The notes under the pieces were generated by a model. It was not told the DNA's origin. It made no database searches and saw nothing but the letters and a program-made list of their open reading frames with translations. A stretch of 64,000 bases of DNA from Nemophila menziesii (Eukaryota; Streptophyta; Magnoliopsida; Boraginales; Hydrophyllaceae). Both the position numbers and the translations under genes were made by a program. This document shows, piece by piece, positions 48,012 through 59,900 of the stretch. Where the stretch lies: assembly GCA_029959085.1 (NCBI GenBank), contig JARWIR010000005.1, positions 7,132,501-7,196,500 of the forward strand, given 5' to 3'. The first letter of the stretch is position 1. Each line of letters starts with the position of its first letter.

Positions 48012-48752
48012 GACCAAAATGCCCTTGGTATATGCATAGAAGCGGAAAGACCAAGTTATAACTATCATGCATTGTTGAGCGTAGGATTAAATTAGTATCT
48101 CATTTTCTCAACTATCACTTATCTGGAAATAGTAAAAACAGAGATTGTAAAAAACAACCAGCACAAGCTATGTATTACCAAAATGCCCTTGGTGCATTTT
48201 AGCATACAATTGTGAATACAAATTATGCATAGTTGTGGAAAGACCGAGTTAACTATTATGAACCTTCAACCGTAGGATTAAAAATAGTATCTCATCTTCA
48301 ACATCCAATTATCTGGAAACAGTAAAAACAGAGATTGTAAAAATCACCCAGCAAAAGCTATATATTACCCAAATGCCCTTGGTGCATTTTAGATTCAATT
48401 CCAAACACAAATGATGCATTGAAGTAGAAAGACCAAGTTAACTATTATGAACCTTCGACCATATGATTAAGATAGTATCGCATTTCTTCAACATTCAATT
48501 GTCTAGAAACAGTAATAACAGAGAATGTAAGAATCACCCAGCAAAAGCTATATATTACCAAAATGCCCTGGGTGCATTTTAGCATTCAATTGCGAATACA
48601 AATTATGCATAGAAGTCGAAAGGTCAAGTTAACAATTATGAACCTTCAACCGTGAAAATAAAAATAGTATCTCAATTCTTCAACATTCAATTATCTTGAA
48701 AAAGTAAACAGAGATTGTAATAATCATCCAACAAAAGCTATATATCACAAAG
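48012..48752. repeat. 165-191-bp tandem repeat between convergent FIGL1 and sulfite oxidase
   Basis: The marker CAAAATGCCC (with CCAAATGCCC as a variant) recurs at 48,014, 48,179, 48,370 and 48,559. Each is followed by TTGGTGCATTTTAG, an AAAGACCAAGTTAACTATTA segment, AGTATCTCAT and CAGAGATTGTAA...CAAAAGCTATATATTAC. There are four units, the last running into the sulfite oxidase 3' side. The first unit begins within 5 bp of the FIGL1 stop codon, so it probably forms the 3' UTRs of both genes. Confidence 0.85.
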
Positions 48753-48832
48753 ATGGAATTTTTTTCCCATCATTTCTTATTTTCTTCCATCATTGGACTA
48801 AAGTTTGTACAAATTCATCTCTTCATCAATGC

Positions 48833-50961
48833 TTACATATTCGAGTGTCCAACTCGAACATTAACACGATGCCAAGAAGTGTTCAATATCCCTCTCAAGT
48901 TCCAGATATCTTCAACTTTTTCAGGTTGTATATTTCCAGCTGTATCCACCTAGCAATTAACAACAAAATGATATATTATAATTATATCACATAAACATAC
49001 AAGAAATGAGTTATAACTTGTGTTAGTTTAAGTATATACCGCTTTTGCAACTATTTCAGCAGTTTGAGGGATATTAGCTTCTGCCTCAAAGAAAACCCAA
49101 GCCCATTTATCACTATTTGCATCATCAGCAATATAAGAAACACCCGATTTTTGAAATCTAGTCGCTTCAACCCATGTTTTACCACCATCAATAGATACAT
49201 CTACTCTCTCTATTCCTCGTCCACCTCCCGATACTGCATAACCTTTGATATTTACCTAAATATATGTAAAAAAAAAATCATGTTAAAACACTAAATAAAG
49301 GACACGAAAAGCATACATAATTACATAGTAACCAATTTAAAGAACACTAACCTTCCCATTCTTGACCACATTGACTTCCTCCAGAGAACATATTGCAGAC
49401 TGTTATATAAGCATTAGTTTTAGATTCCCGAGGCTCTAAAATGGGCAGTATAAATAAATTCAGCTCCAACACTTACTTGAACAGGAAAATCGTTTTGTGG
49501 TCTTCTTGTGGACCAATCTATGTTATCCCAATTAACTGAAGGTGGAAACATTTTGTAGTCCTTTTGCATGAAAAAACCCTGTAGGTCCCACACAGTTAAT
49601 TTAAGTATAATATATAACATGATATAAAAAGAGTGACACCTGGCACTCTTCTGCAATAATGTTAATAGACTCAAGCCATTTAACCGAACGAGCACCGATT
49701 ACACCAGGTACAATCACTCGTAGTGGATATCCATGATCCCTGTTTAGTGTCTTTGTATTTTACAGTAAAAAAGTGAATTATAATCAACTAAGTTGTAAAT
49801 ATCAAAAAAAAAATAACAGTAATATTTAAGTACCTGTCCATTCATCTCATAAGCAAGTAAAACATCAGCGTCTGGGTTTGTGGCTTGACTTAAAGGAATT
49901 GATGCTTTATATGGACCACCATTTTCCTCCTGTAATTAAAGAATGTTTTTTTAAATTAATAGCGTAAAATAAGGTTGTGCGAGAAGAGTTAATCAATTTA
50001 AAACTATATAGTCACCTTACACTTATCAATGCTCACAAATTCCACATGTTTTCCTCCAGATGGTGTAATACTCGTTAGCTTCGGAATCCCGAGTAGTTCA
50101 AGAACATCTGACAATTTTGCCCCACCCCAAACAGCTGAAAATTGACATTAAATAATAAATATTTTTAACTATTCCCCTTCTAATACTAATAAAAAATACT
50201 AACCATTTCCTAAAGCAGAAATTTCCCAGCCTACTCCTTTAACTGTTTTGGTTTTGCTCATAGCAGTCCTTCTATTACCAGCGCACTAATAATCACAAAA
50301 ATGCAAATTTTAACACATTTTTCTCTTTGCATTTTAGTTAAGCAAGCTTTTAAGCCTTACCTGTAAGGTAGCTGTGACAGTATATTTTGGAAGCTTCCTA
50401 TATTAATCAAACGGTAAGTAAAAAAAATGAAATCATACAAACCATTAATCAAACACTTACAAAATGTCTTTCATGTAAAGATCTTTAGCATTCGCTAGTT
50501 GACCAGTTATAGATACACAGTAGCTGCAAGAGTGATAGATGTACAAATTGAAAAATTAAATCCGTGAAATAAAAAGATTACTGAGATAAAAGCTAAAACT
50601 ATACAACGAACATAATTGATAAGAAAGAAAGGGGAATTAAACCTGTCAATATCATCAACGATTGGTATTGGTCCATGGTTTCTCTTATAGAAGAAATCAA
50701 CTGGAGTAACGTAAGACGATATCAAAGCTGATCGTGGAGGTTCAGCGTTAAAAGGTTCCTAGAGAAACAGCAAACAAATTAATTAAGGTATCTGTGAGCA
50801 ATTACATGCTCCATTTTCAGAGTGGATTAAAAACTAATATTCGATGAATTAGTATCTACGAATTACATATATACATACAGATATACCTTGGAATTGATCT
50901 TTAGGAGAGGATGACGAGGTGGTTCTTGTGAATAATCTGAGGGTGCTCTTAGTCCTGGCAT
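48833..50961 (-). CDS. SOX: Sulfite oxidase (molybdenum cofactor enzyme, peroxisomal)
   Basis: Twelve exons on minus: 50887-50961, 50643-50758, 50461-50523, 50361-50397, 50204-50285, 50016-50134, 49834-49929, 49640-49750, 49477-49578, 49352-49399, 49040-49255, 48833-48949. They give 393 residues, the same length as the Arabidopsis enzyme. The Moco domain includes TLQCAGNRR with the molybdenum-ligand Cys at residue 98, ALGNAVWGGAKL and NRDHGYPLRVIVPGVIGARS. The C-terminal third is the dimerisation domain (GYAVSGGGRGIERVDVSVDG). Plant enzymes lack the heme domain of animal ones, as here, and oxidise sulfite to sulfate with oxygen, giving hydrogen peroxide. The protein ends SNM, a variant peroxisomal targeting tripeptide (Arabidopsis has SNL). 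The start MPGLRAPSDYSQEPPRHPL is the family's usual N-terminus. A truncated LINE sits about 250 bp upstream of the ATG. Confidence 0.95.
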
Positions 50962-51190
50962 TTCTACTAGCTTTTTCTCTTCTTTCTCTGCCGTGTGTAT
51001 ACTTTTTTGGAATTAAAAAAGAAACGGAAAAGAGAGAATATGAGAGATGGGATTTACAAGGAGATAGAGAGATGGGAATGTGGGCCTACCCAAACAACAA
51101 AATTTACATTAATTTTGTTTATTTTAAGTATATACTGGCATGATGGTCTTTTTGTTTTTGTTTTTTTTGGATTAGGTAAACGCTTTCACT

Positions 51191-51208
51191 AATAATAAAA
51201 AGGATTTG
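51191..51208. repeat. Left target-site duplication of the truncated LINE
   Basis: AATAATAAAAAGGATTTG here and AATAATAAAAAAGGATTTG ending near 51,850 are the two copies, differing by one A in the run. Confidence 0.7.
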
Positions 51209-51831
51209 AAATGGGATATGGAGCGAGATGGGGGCTTAATCGTTTCCGCAAAGAGCATACTTATCAAGTGGGACAAACCCAAGGGTGGTTTGAAATTAAA
51301 TATAGATGGGGCGTTTAATCGAGATAGAAATGGAGCGGGCATTGGAGGCCTGTTTCGCAATAGCAATGGGGACTATTATAATGGATTTGCAGGACAATGT
51401 GTGGCGAGCTCTTCCTTTGAGGCTGAGATTCTCGCGCTATTTTTTGGAATTCATATGGCAGTGGAGCTGGACCTTACATCTCTTATTATCGAGACGGACT
51501 CGAGTGAGTTGCACGCGCTAATGAAGGGCGGTGCGAACTCATGGGTGCACGTGGACGATAAAATAAGAACTTGTCGTGATATTCTTGCATCTAATAGTCG
51601 GTTTGAGCTGGTGTGGTGCTACATGGAAGCAAACGCGTGCGCGGATTGGTTAGCAAAGTATGGTCTGAACAGAGAGGGTGGTCCTATCACACTCACGGAC
51701 CCTCCGGACGGTTTATGGCGATTATTAACAATGGATAGGTGTGGCTGGGTTGTGCTTAGGACTTTATTAGATAATCAATAATTGGAGGGTTCCCTCCCGG
51801 TCGTTTTTAGACCTCTCTTGTAACAAAAAAT
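51209..51831 (+). mobile_element. 5'-truncated LINE with intact RNase H domain
   Basis: An open frame to 51,781 reads KLNIDGAFNRDRNGAGIGGL, SSFEAEILALFFGIHMAVEL, LIIETDSSELHALMKG and ANACADWLAKYG: the Asp, Glu, Asp and final Asp of type I RNase H are all in place. This is the C-terminal domain of a plant LINE ORF2; everything upstream (endonuclease, reverse transcriptase) is missing. After the stop come a GGAGGG-TT-CCCTCC hairpin (51,784-51,797), a short 3' UTR and a TAATAATAA-type tail. With an 18-bp duplication at both ends this is a complete, 5'-truncated insertion. It lies in the upstream region of sulfite oxidase, in divergent orientation. Confidence 0.8.
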
Positions 51832-51854
51832 AATAATAAAAAAGGATTTGGAAC

Positions 51855-53185
51855 AAAAAATATAAAAAGAAAAAAAAATGTACACTTTACGAAATGACCT
51901 ACATACACTCAAAAGTTTAATGTAATTATTATTTAATCGCTAATCTAATCTCATTGAGATGCAATTAAAATTCTCCGATCATCAATGAAAGCATGATAAG
52001 GATACAAAGTGAATAAACTAGATAACGTGCACATTTTAATCTCTTTTATGACTTTTTCCTTGGAAAGATTATCACCTCTCATAATAAGGTCAGTTCTCAT
52101 CCGTCACATATGATAGATAATAGCAATAAATACAACTCTTCATACCATTTTTTTCAATTTTTCACGGGTTTTAATCTTCTTTAGTTATTTGAGAGCACTC
52201 AAAATAGTACTCATCTCTTTTTCTATACCCAACCATCTTCTCATATCTTTCCAACTATGTTTAGTGAAAGTACACTCAAAGATTAAGTGCTTGTTTGACT
52301 CGAATCTCCATTCGTTCAAAATCACTCTTGTATTGCCATTGAAACAACGACAGTATGTTTAAGAACAACATAAGAGTCCCACACAATGTTCTTCCAAATT
52401 TGAAAATAGATCGACGACGAAAGATATCATAAGGTGATTTATATAAGGAAAGTTTCTCACCGCCTCTTGGCTCACAAGCAACGCGTTGATATTTTTGTGT
52501 GGGGAACAAATGATACCACGCTTGTGTCTTCCTTCATGTCCTTGTTTAGCTCCCATAATTGTTTAAAGAGCGAAGAATCTAACTTTTTCACTTGGCACTC
52601 CCAAAAATCATTATTTTCAAGAACTCACCATGAACCCATTTATCCATAAAGATTTTTTGTTCGCAATAATTTTTCCAAACATCTTTATAAGCAAAGTTTT
52701 GTTCCAAGCTCCAAGATCTTTGAGTCCTCGTCCTCCTTCATCTTTTGGTGTAGCTATATTTTTTCATGTGATTTGTGGAGACTTTCCATCCTAATAGAAG
52801 CTCCTAAATACTTACAATTCTATCCTACATACAAATCGGAATTGAGAAAATAGATAACCGAAAGCACACAACCTCTTGAAGTACCAATCCAATAAGCTCA
52901 ATACGACACGCATATGAGAGAGAAGGAGCATTCCAAGATCGAACATAACCTTCCAACTTATCAATGAGAGGTTTATAGTCTCTATAAAATAAAATTGAAG
53001 CTCCAAGCGGTAAACTCATATAACAAACGACATTACCACTTTTTCAAATTTTTTTCAAGAATATCATCTTTAATTTCCACACTAAATATTCTATATTTAA
53101 GTACATTTAAATAAAGACTCAAACACTTACTAAACTCCTCCAAGCAATCCATAAGAATTTTTACCGGGTTATGATAAATGTAAGA
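51855..53185 (-). pseudogene. Decayed LINE reverse-transcriptase fragment
   Basis: The minus strand reads, in changing frames, KILMDCLEEFSKCLSLYLNV then FSVEIKDDILEK (53,033-53,150), LPLGASILFYRDYKPLIDKL and LEGYVRSWNAPSLSYACRIE (about 52,850-53,010) and, further on, QWQYKSDFERMEI (about 52,300). These correspond to the region after the reverse-transcriptase FADD box (LEEF..CSGL; LGVPL; WxxRxLSYAGR) and to the finger region. It is a different LINE lineage from the copy at 57-63 kb. Confidence 0.65.
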
Positions 53186-53196
53186 ATAGTATGCAG

Positions 53197-53878
53197 TAGG
53201 GGTGTGCACGGGCCTAAATCCCGCAGGTTTCGACAAAGTTCGATTTGGGCCCATCTAACGGCGGATCGCTATTTTAAAAGCCCGATCTAGTAGGTTTTTG
53301 GCGGGTTTTTACACATGAGTTTTTGGTTGTTTTTTACACACGGGTTTTTGGCGGGCTTGAACCGGTTTCGGGCAAAATGGGTCTATATTAGTTTAATATA
53401 TCTTTTATTTTATTTAATGGTAAAAATTAAAAAAAAAAATATAGGATTGTTGATGCAATAAAAGTGTTGTCAAAAGTATAAGCGTAGTCTTTCTTAAAAC
53501 TTTGATTAATTTGTGGAGAGTCCTTTGATAAGGAGTGTTGTTTAGGTTGTCAACAGGAAAATGGTTCCACCATTGTTCAGTGTTGTTCATATAGTCTAGA
53601 AACTAAAAAATTATATTTAATTAATATCATAAGTTTATTTATATATTGATGTTTATAATTCTAATTAAAAATAAAATTTACTATACAAATAAATTTGTCA
53701 AGTAACTCTAATACTATCATACATTACATTACATTTGTCAAGTAACTCTAATACTATCATACATTACATAATAAGATAGTAGATATCGCTGGTTTACATA
53801 TATATAGAGTTATTGAAGTGTATGAGTCATATATATAATTTACATTTTACATTAGTAATATAAATAATATTTAAAAAA

Positions 53879-53922
<44 letters not shown>

Positions 53923-54105
53923 CGGGTCGGGCCTAGATTAAGCGGGTTTTGATAACACTAAGGTCCATTTTAGGTCCAAACCCGTGGGTTTTGCTAAAAT
54001 TAAAGTCCAGTATAGGCCCAAAATCCATGAGCATGGGCCGTATGGGTCGGGTTTTCAAGGATAGAACAGGTCGAGCAGGCCGGGCGGTCCATTTGCTCAT
54101 CCCTA
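53197..54105. mobile_element. 909-bp non-autonomous hAT element
   Basis: Perfect 8-bp duplication GTATGCAG at 53,189-53,196 and 54,106-54,113. Termini TAGGGGTGTGCACGGGCC and, inward from the right, TAGGGATGAGCAAATGGACC. Same family as 13,145-13,935. It contains a (TA)n run at 53,885-53,920. It is inserted at the 5' edge of the decayed LINE. Confidence 0.85.
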
Positions 54106-54113
54106 GTATGCAG

Positions 54114-54775
54114 GTTGTTGACTCTTCTTAATTGGATAAGCAAAGTAATTTTGTTTAAAACAATATATATAAGGCTTATATTATGTGAAGGAATATGGAA
54201 AAATTTGATAAGATTCGATTGATTATATTATTTATTTAATTAATAAGGGTAAAACTGCTATTGAATTTGATCAAAATACTTGAACGTTAAATATAACTAA
54301 CTGCAGGGAGGTATTCTGCCGTTTTTGTCTATGCGTGATGTAATCATGTATTATAAAATTTGTGAGGGGGGAATTATTTTTACCCCTTTAGGAATGGAGC
54401 CAAAAGGAATTCCTAGGGGAGCCAAAGTGGTTCATGTGCATCACCTTAATTTTTTCCGAATTAATCGCATCGTAGGTTCTATATATTTTTTGAATTATTT
54501 GAATTGCAAGTCCCATGTTAAAGTAGTTCTTACTTTTTGTCAAGCAACAAAATAAATTAAAGCCTTAAAAAGATAATTTTATTTTGTTGAATGATTTTTA
54601 TTATGTTTGTTTTAATTTTTACTGAATGGTAAATATTATGTTTATAAATCATGGGTGTACTAAGTTGACTGTGAGAGGAAATCTAAATGCAAGATAAAGG
54701 TTGTAAGATCAAAAATATAATCATTTGATTCTTACATATAGAGTTAAAGGTTGGTTACAAAATTCTGATAGATGT
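54114..54775. other. Intergenic, nothing recognised
   Basis: A 76-codon plus frame at 54,325 has no recognisable similarity. AT-rich. Confidence 0.35.
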
Positions 54776-54779
54776 TTTC

Positions 54780-55858
54780 ATCAATCATTCCCCTTAAAAT
54801 ATAAATGATGTTAATAATGTTAGAGGAGATCTTTGGAGAACAATATGGAATTCTAATATTCCCAATAAAACTCGTGTTTTCATGTGGAAGACGTGTAATA
54901 ATGAGATTCCGACAAAAAAATTTTTGTATAAAAGGAACTGTGCGAATTCCAACTATTGCACGTAGTTGACACTACGGAACACTTACTCATTGCAAAATAT
55001 GTCAACTTATCTGGACAGGTTATTCACTTCAAATAAAAAATGATACTGAAAGTGGGAAAGATATTGGAGTTTGGTTTTTAAATAAGTTGAAACTTTCTCT
55101 GAGACAGGATGGGATAATAAAATAGTTAAAAATTATATTATAATTATTGCTTGGAACATTTTGGAAAGCAAAAATGAAAACTATTCACATAAAAGAAATA
55201 ACATTGATTGCGATTGTATTATTTTTACTACTAACAAACCTATGCAGGAACTACATAGAATAGAGTGGAGAAAACATATCAAGTTAACATTATAAATGAA
55301 ATTACTCCTCAAGAACAAATGGAAAACACCTTAAGTTAGGAATCAAATATTGTCTGCATTGTGCAATGCATCTTTCAAAGTACCGTACAAAGCAACATAC
55401 ATTGGGATTATTATCCAAAATAATAATATATGCTACAAAGAAAAATTCAAATGCAACATGAGTTTAGAGGGAGAAGTAATTGCGGTTCTTAGAGCAACTA
55501 AAAAAATGCAAGGACTTCCCAAACACAAGAAAACATATAATAGCAGATAACCTTGAAGCCATTCAAGGTATTAGGTAGATGTCAGTGGCAAGTTGGAGAA
55601 TTCACCTAGTTATTAACAAGATCAAACAAATAACGGTGGAAACAAACACAATCACCTTCAACACTTCCCTCGAAGGTTTAATGGAAGAGTCAGCCAACTC
55701 GCAAAAAACACTAGACATGGAGCCGATAATTAGACGTCAGTCATTATCACCCCAAATATTTTGGTTATGTTTCACAGATTAGGAATTGGTTAATTTTCTC
55801 CTCTTTTGTTTCTTGCGGGGTATTTTGTACCCTTTTAAAAGAAACAAAAAAAAAATAC
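54780..55858 (+). pseudogene. Decayed 3' half of an RNase H-type LINE
   Basis: Plus-strand pieces include DLWRTIWNSNIPNKTRVFMW (about 54,830), a worn finger, then AWNILESKNENYSHKRNN, EGEVIAVLRATKK (about 55,470-55,510) and FHRLGIG before a stop at about 55,791. After it come a GGGTA-TTTTG-TACCC hairpin (55,818-55,832) and an A-run ending at about 55,857. It is collinear with the intact copy (KIWKSNIPKKIRLFMWR, EGEATAVLEATK, FSKLGIG). Several stops and frameshifts. Confidence 0.75.
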
Positions 55859-56474
55859 TTAGCCAATTCTCCTAGGAAAATATCTTTTTTAGTAAAATAA
55901 CTAATTGAATTGACCTACAAAGGTACAAAAGCAAAGTGCCTAAGAGTTCATGCTTAGCTACCAAATCTATTTTAACATTAATACTCCGACTAATAAGAGT
56001 AAAAATAGGCTATCGCGAGGTTAGTCACCATAGAGATGTGTTTTTTCGATGACACTCTAACGATCAAAGTCAGTGAACAATTTTTATTAAAGGCTGATAG
56101 TTCAAGTGAATGTTGCACACATGTTCATAAAAAAAGAATGTTGCACATACATTTCTTCTTTGGAATAAGGGGTATTTGTAGAAGATTTCAGACCTATATA
56201 TGTCCATTGAGAATGTGTCGAATTTGGAAATATCGTTGAGAGGTAGTTGCCCTCACGCTTTCGGGAGGTTTTTTAATCAGTTAGTCGTAATTAATTGTAT
56301 AATAATTTTGAGCCAAGTGTCGAGGCCATGTCGGCCGAGTTTTATATAAGTTAAGTTGACTCATGGGTTGGGCTCGTAAGCTCTTCATTTTAGGGCAATT
56401 TTGGTAAAAAATGTTCTTGGCATATTAGTTACCTCTTGAATGTGAAAATCATGCTTTAATTTGTTGTTGACTTA
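55859..56474. other. Intergenic, nothing recognised
   Basis: A 67-codon plus frame at 56,036 is not convincing. No repeats seen. Confidence 0.35.
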
Positions 56475-56712
56475 GGACCCGTTTGAAAGTGCTTATTTTA
56501 GAGTAACAAAACGTTTTTAGAATAAAATTAAAATTCTCAAAAAATCATTAAACATAATTTTGAAATCTAAAATTACTTTTGATACTTATTTAAAAAAACA
56601 TTTATTTGGTGTTTTTCTTAAAAGTGTTTTTCAAAGTAAAAAATACTTTTAAACATCTAGAAGCACTTTTAAGTGTTTTTCAGAAAAAATACTTTCAAAC
56701 GGGCACCTAAAC
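56475..56712. mobile_element. Tourist-like MITE
   Basis: Ends GACCCGTTTGAAAGTGCTTA and, inward from the right, GTGCCCGTTTGAAAGTATTT; interior as in the other copies. It is the mirror orientation of the 11,094 copy. Confidence 0.7.
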
Positions 56713-56928
56713 TTGTCACGAGTAAATTTATATTTATTATTAAATTTTTTTCAAATTTGTAAAGTTAGTATTATTAAAAAAAAAGTAATAAAAAAAAGTT
56801 TTAACACTAAGAAGTGTAAAAGTCTCGCTCTAAGGCCTACTAATAAGTTGGCATTGGGTATTTTCAGTTAAACATAGGAAAAGACGATTCAATCTTTTTT
56901 TTTTTTTTTTTTTTTTTGGACATCGAGA

Positions 56929-56944
56929 GGGTGCAAAGGCACCC
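56929..56944 (-). promoter_or_regulatory. 3'-UTR hairpin of the LINE
   Basis: On minus GGGTGC-CTTT-GCACCC forms a perfect 6-bp stem with a 4-base loop between the ORF2 stop and the poly(A). Similar hairpins are in the LINE copies at 51,784-51,797 and 55,818-55,832. By analogy with stringent-type LINEs it may be what the reverse transcriptase recognises. Confidence 0.6.
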
Positions 56945-56963
56945 CAAAAGGAAAACAACAAAT

Positions 56964-59900
56964 CTACCCTATTCCTAATTTACTAAATGCCGCTGAGAGA
57001 TCGGAGATACTAAGCGTATTCCGATAAACAAAAGTTGTTGCGTGCCTAGCTTCCTTCGCTAATTTATCCGCATTCCTGTTGAGCTTCCTGTTGATGTGTT
57101 TGAAGGTAATTTGTCCGAGCTCCTCAGTTGTGCAAATAATTTTTCGAAGAACGGGTTGGATGTTCCAACGTGCTGCTGACACCTGCTTTATACCTTGAAT
57201 TACTTCAAGGTTATCTGAGTGGATGGTGACTTTTTTCTCGTGATATCTTCTTGCTATTTTTGTAGCTTCCAAAACCGCTGTTGCTTCTCCTTCTACTACT
57301 GTGTTGCAGTCGATAGTTTTACTTATTTTTGATTTTTCGTTGTTCTCTCTTTGTTTCCATACTATTGCTATTCCTGTTGGATCCCACTTGTTTGAAAAAG
57401 ATGCGTCGCAATATATGTTGATTTCGTCCTCGTTATCCGTGTCTCTTGTTTCATTTTGTGTTATTGAGTTATTGAAGCCCTTATACCCATCTTTAACCCA
57501 GTTAATTCCGTGAATTTCTTGCATGAGTTTTGTCGATGTTTTGTTTATTACTGTTCCATTCGCTGCAATTCCTTCGTGAAGGCCTTTCATTTTTGCTTTC
57601 CAGATGTTCCACAGATTGATCATTATAAAGTCCCTAACCACTTTCTCGTCCCATCCTCCTTTTTTGAAAGATTTTACCGTTTTTAGAAACCAGTCTTCTA
57701 TATTATCATCCAGTTTATCTTGAATTTTGATTTGTAAGAACGATCCTGCCCAGATATCTTTGCACATATTACACTGAAGGAGTAGATGTTCCACATCTTC
57801 TTTATCTTGGTTACACCATAGACAATTTTTACCATCTGCACATTTCCTTTTAGAGAGATTAACTCTAGTAGGTAAAGCATTGTTAACCACTCTCCACATA
57901 AATAATCTAATTTTTTTTGGGATATTTGATTTCCATATTTTTTTCCATATTTTTGTTTCTTTTGTAACCCTTGTTTTGGTAGTAGTTGCCTTGTTCTTGT
58001 TGTATTCCTCTATAATTAGTTTATAACCTGATTTTGTATCGTAATTACCATTTTTTGAATAAGGCCATATGAATCTGTCTTTAGTATCAAATTCTTTGAT
58101 CTTTGTTTTCTTTATCAAGTTTATTATAGGTTCGTGGAAAAGGTTGTCTAAAATTTCGAGGTTCCACTCCTCTTCTCCTTCCTTCATGAGTTCATTAACT
58201 TTTGTGATGTTCGATCCCTTTGGTTTCTCTAACTTCCATTCTGTATCTAGCCATTTTTCGTTCCATATATCCGTGTTTTTCCCGTTACCTATTTTTTTTA
58301 TACCGTATTTTTTAATAAAGTCTCTACCTTCCATTAAACTCGCCCAACTCCAAGTTCTACTCTGTTTAACTTTACACAATAAAAAACTAGATTTATTAAA
58401 GTAAATACCTTTGAGGAGTCTAGCTGCTAAGTTGTTTGGACTATGCATAATTCTCCAAGCTTGGGCAGCTAGGAGAACTGTGTTCATCTTTTTGAAATCT
58501 TTAAAGCCGAGTCCTCCTATGATTTTACTCACCGTTATTTTTTCCCATGCCACCCAATGTATCTTGTTTCTTTCGCCTGAATTCCACCAGAAATTAGAGA
58601 TAGCTGAGATAAGTTTATTACAAAAATTAATGGGAAAAGAAAAAATAGACATATAGTAATTCGGGATAGCTTGAAGGATTGCTTTGATGAGCACTTCTTT
58701 GCCCCCTTCCGATAGGAGTTTAGCCTTCCAACCTTCTGTATTTTTAAACACCTTATTTGCTATCCACTCAAGAGAATCTACTTTTGATCTTTTATGACAT
58801 AATGGAACACCCAAATAATGTCCCAAGTCTCCCGTTTCTTTAATGCCCATTTTTTCCGTGACCAAATTTTTTATCTCTTCTGTTGATTCCTTACTAAAGT
58901 TGATTGCCGATTTATTAAAGTTAATAGCCTGTCCAGATCCTTCGCAGTATATATCGAGACATTCTTTAAAAGAATCAATATTAGAATTATCTAAGTCTAA
59001 GAAGAAAAGGGAGTCATCTGCAAATAAAAGATGAGAGATAATAGGGCAGTTTCTATTAATTCTTATACCACTAAAGAGTTTATTGTTGACAAAATGATCC
59101 ACGATACTAATTAGAGATTCAGTCATAATAGAGAAAAGGAAAGGGGAAAGAGGATCCCCTTGCCTGAGTCCTCTTCCTGGTTTAAAATTCTCTAGTCTTT
59201 CGCCATTGATGTTGATATTGAAGGACACTGAAGTAATGCAATTCTTTATCCAATCTATCCATTTGCTACAAAACCCTAATTTACTCAAAACTTTGAAAAG
59301 GAAAAGCCATCTTACCTGATCATAAGCTTTAGCCATATCTATTTTGATTGCTGCTAAATTTTTCTTGTCTTTCCTCTTCCTGCTCATAAAAAAAGATATT
59401 TCTTGGGCAATAAGTATATTGTCCTGTATGGCCCTACCTTTGATGAAAGCTGATTGCGTGGGTGAAATAATTTTGTCCATGATTTCCCTTAGTCGGTTGG
59501 AGAGAATCTTAGTAATAATTTTGTAAATAAAGTTGACACAAGAAATAGGTCTGAAGTCTCCTAGATTCTCTTGTATATTCCCTTTTGGGATCAGTGTGAT
59601 AAGAGTATCGTTGATAGTTTCCACAGATCGATTGTTTTCAAAAAAATCCATAACTACCTGTGTCACATCGTTTTTAATAATTTCCCAGAATTCTTTATAA
59701 AACTTTCCATTTAACCCATCCGGTCCTGGTGCTTTTGCTGCCGACAATTCCTTAACTGCTCTCTCTATTTCTTCAATATTTGGTTTTTTTGTTAACTCTT
59801 TATTCATATCCTCCGTGACCCGTGGTGAAATATATTCTACTGCTTTATTCATTGCTTCTTCTTCACACCCTCTTTCTTTAAAGAGATTTTTATAGAATTC

